24,085 bases of DNA from UMGS75 sp964507405 (lineage in GTDB: Bacteria; Bacillota_I; Bacilli_A; ML615J-28; CAG-313): positions 1-24,085 of the forward strand of contig CAZDPJ010000022.1 of the NCBI GenBank assembly GCA_964507405.1, in the 5' to 3' direction. Below, in pieces: positions 24,022-24,085 of the stretch. The notes under the pieces were generated by a model, which was not told the DNA's origin, made no database searches, and saw only the letters and a list, made by a program, of their open reading frames with translations. The number at the start of each line of letters is the position of its first letter. The stretch's first letter is position 1. A program made the position numbers and the translations under genes.

Positions 24022-24053
24022 TTACTTCTCAGCTAAATTGTAATTAGAAGTGC
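24022..24053 (+). terminator. Possible weak terminator at the window end
   Basis: ACTTCT and AGAAGT form an imperfect stem around an AATTGTAATT-like loop soon after the ABC gene stop, followed by GCAACAAAAA and not by T. Low support; the last 70 bases hold no gene. Confidence 0.2.
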
Positions 24054-24085
24054 AACAAAAATTATAAGGTTAAATATCTAGTAAT

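Overview
The window is about 24 kb of very AT-rich DNA (roughly 70 percent A+T by eye) with strong AAGGAGG-type ribosome binding sites and sigma-A-like promoters. It most likely comes from an uncultured, gut-type low-GC Firmicute (Bacilli, in the Erysipelotrichales / RF39 / Mollicutes-related area). This placement is an inference from base composition and gene content. Tryptophan is encoded by TGG throughout and TGA ends several genes, so the standard code (table 11) is used, not the mycoplasma code. A cell wall is implied by an undecaprenyl-diphosphatase. A CotY/CotZ-like protein hints at spore coat or a relic of it.

Layout. 1-1189: the 3' part of a secreted surface protein that ends in a Cys-motif/TM/basic tail. 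1228-6706: a tight five-gene plus-strand operon with its own promoter (cardiolipin synthase, SAM methyltransferase, HD phosphohydrolase, DUF1624-type membrane acyltransferase, AMP-forming ligase), most likely for envelope lipids or glycolipids. 6757-8033: a minus-strand pair, uppP then a CotZ-like gene. 8094-11770: a small membrane-tethered PTS EIIB-like protein, then pepV, trmB, a DUF84/YjjX NTPase, a DJ-1/PfpI protein and tRNA-Arg(CCT), closed by a strong terminator. 11771-14145: a long leader and a large N-terminally anchored extracellular protein. That protein is built from exact 72-residue HxH/CxxC repeats, interrupted by a 100-N scaffold gap, followed by what reads as EF-Tu domains 2 and 3 without the GTPase domain. 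14184-15317: a lipoprotein HtrA-type serine protease. 15323-17524: an orphan OmpR-type response regulator in an operon with a VTC polyphosphate-polymerase-domain protein and a DUF4956 membrane protein. 17552-21312: an Ldh2-type dehydrogenase, a malic enzyme and a nickel-pincer LarA-type racemase. 21366-24016: a fused ABC ATPase/FtsX-type permease with a large ectodomain.

The most notable item is the extracellular repeat protein carrying EF-Tu domain 2/3 homology (12108-14098). I know of no described family with this architecture. Its reading frame is broken only by the scaffold gap, and the repeat period predicts that the real gap is 41 bases plus a multiple of 216. Other points of interest are a PTS EIIB fold whose phosphorylated Cys is replaced by Asn, a sigma-K-like promoter in front of the CotZ-like gene, the response regulator-VTC-DUF4956 operon, and a malate/lactate gene set in which the LarA homologue may be a malate racemase.
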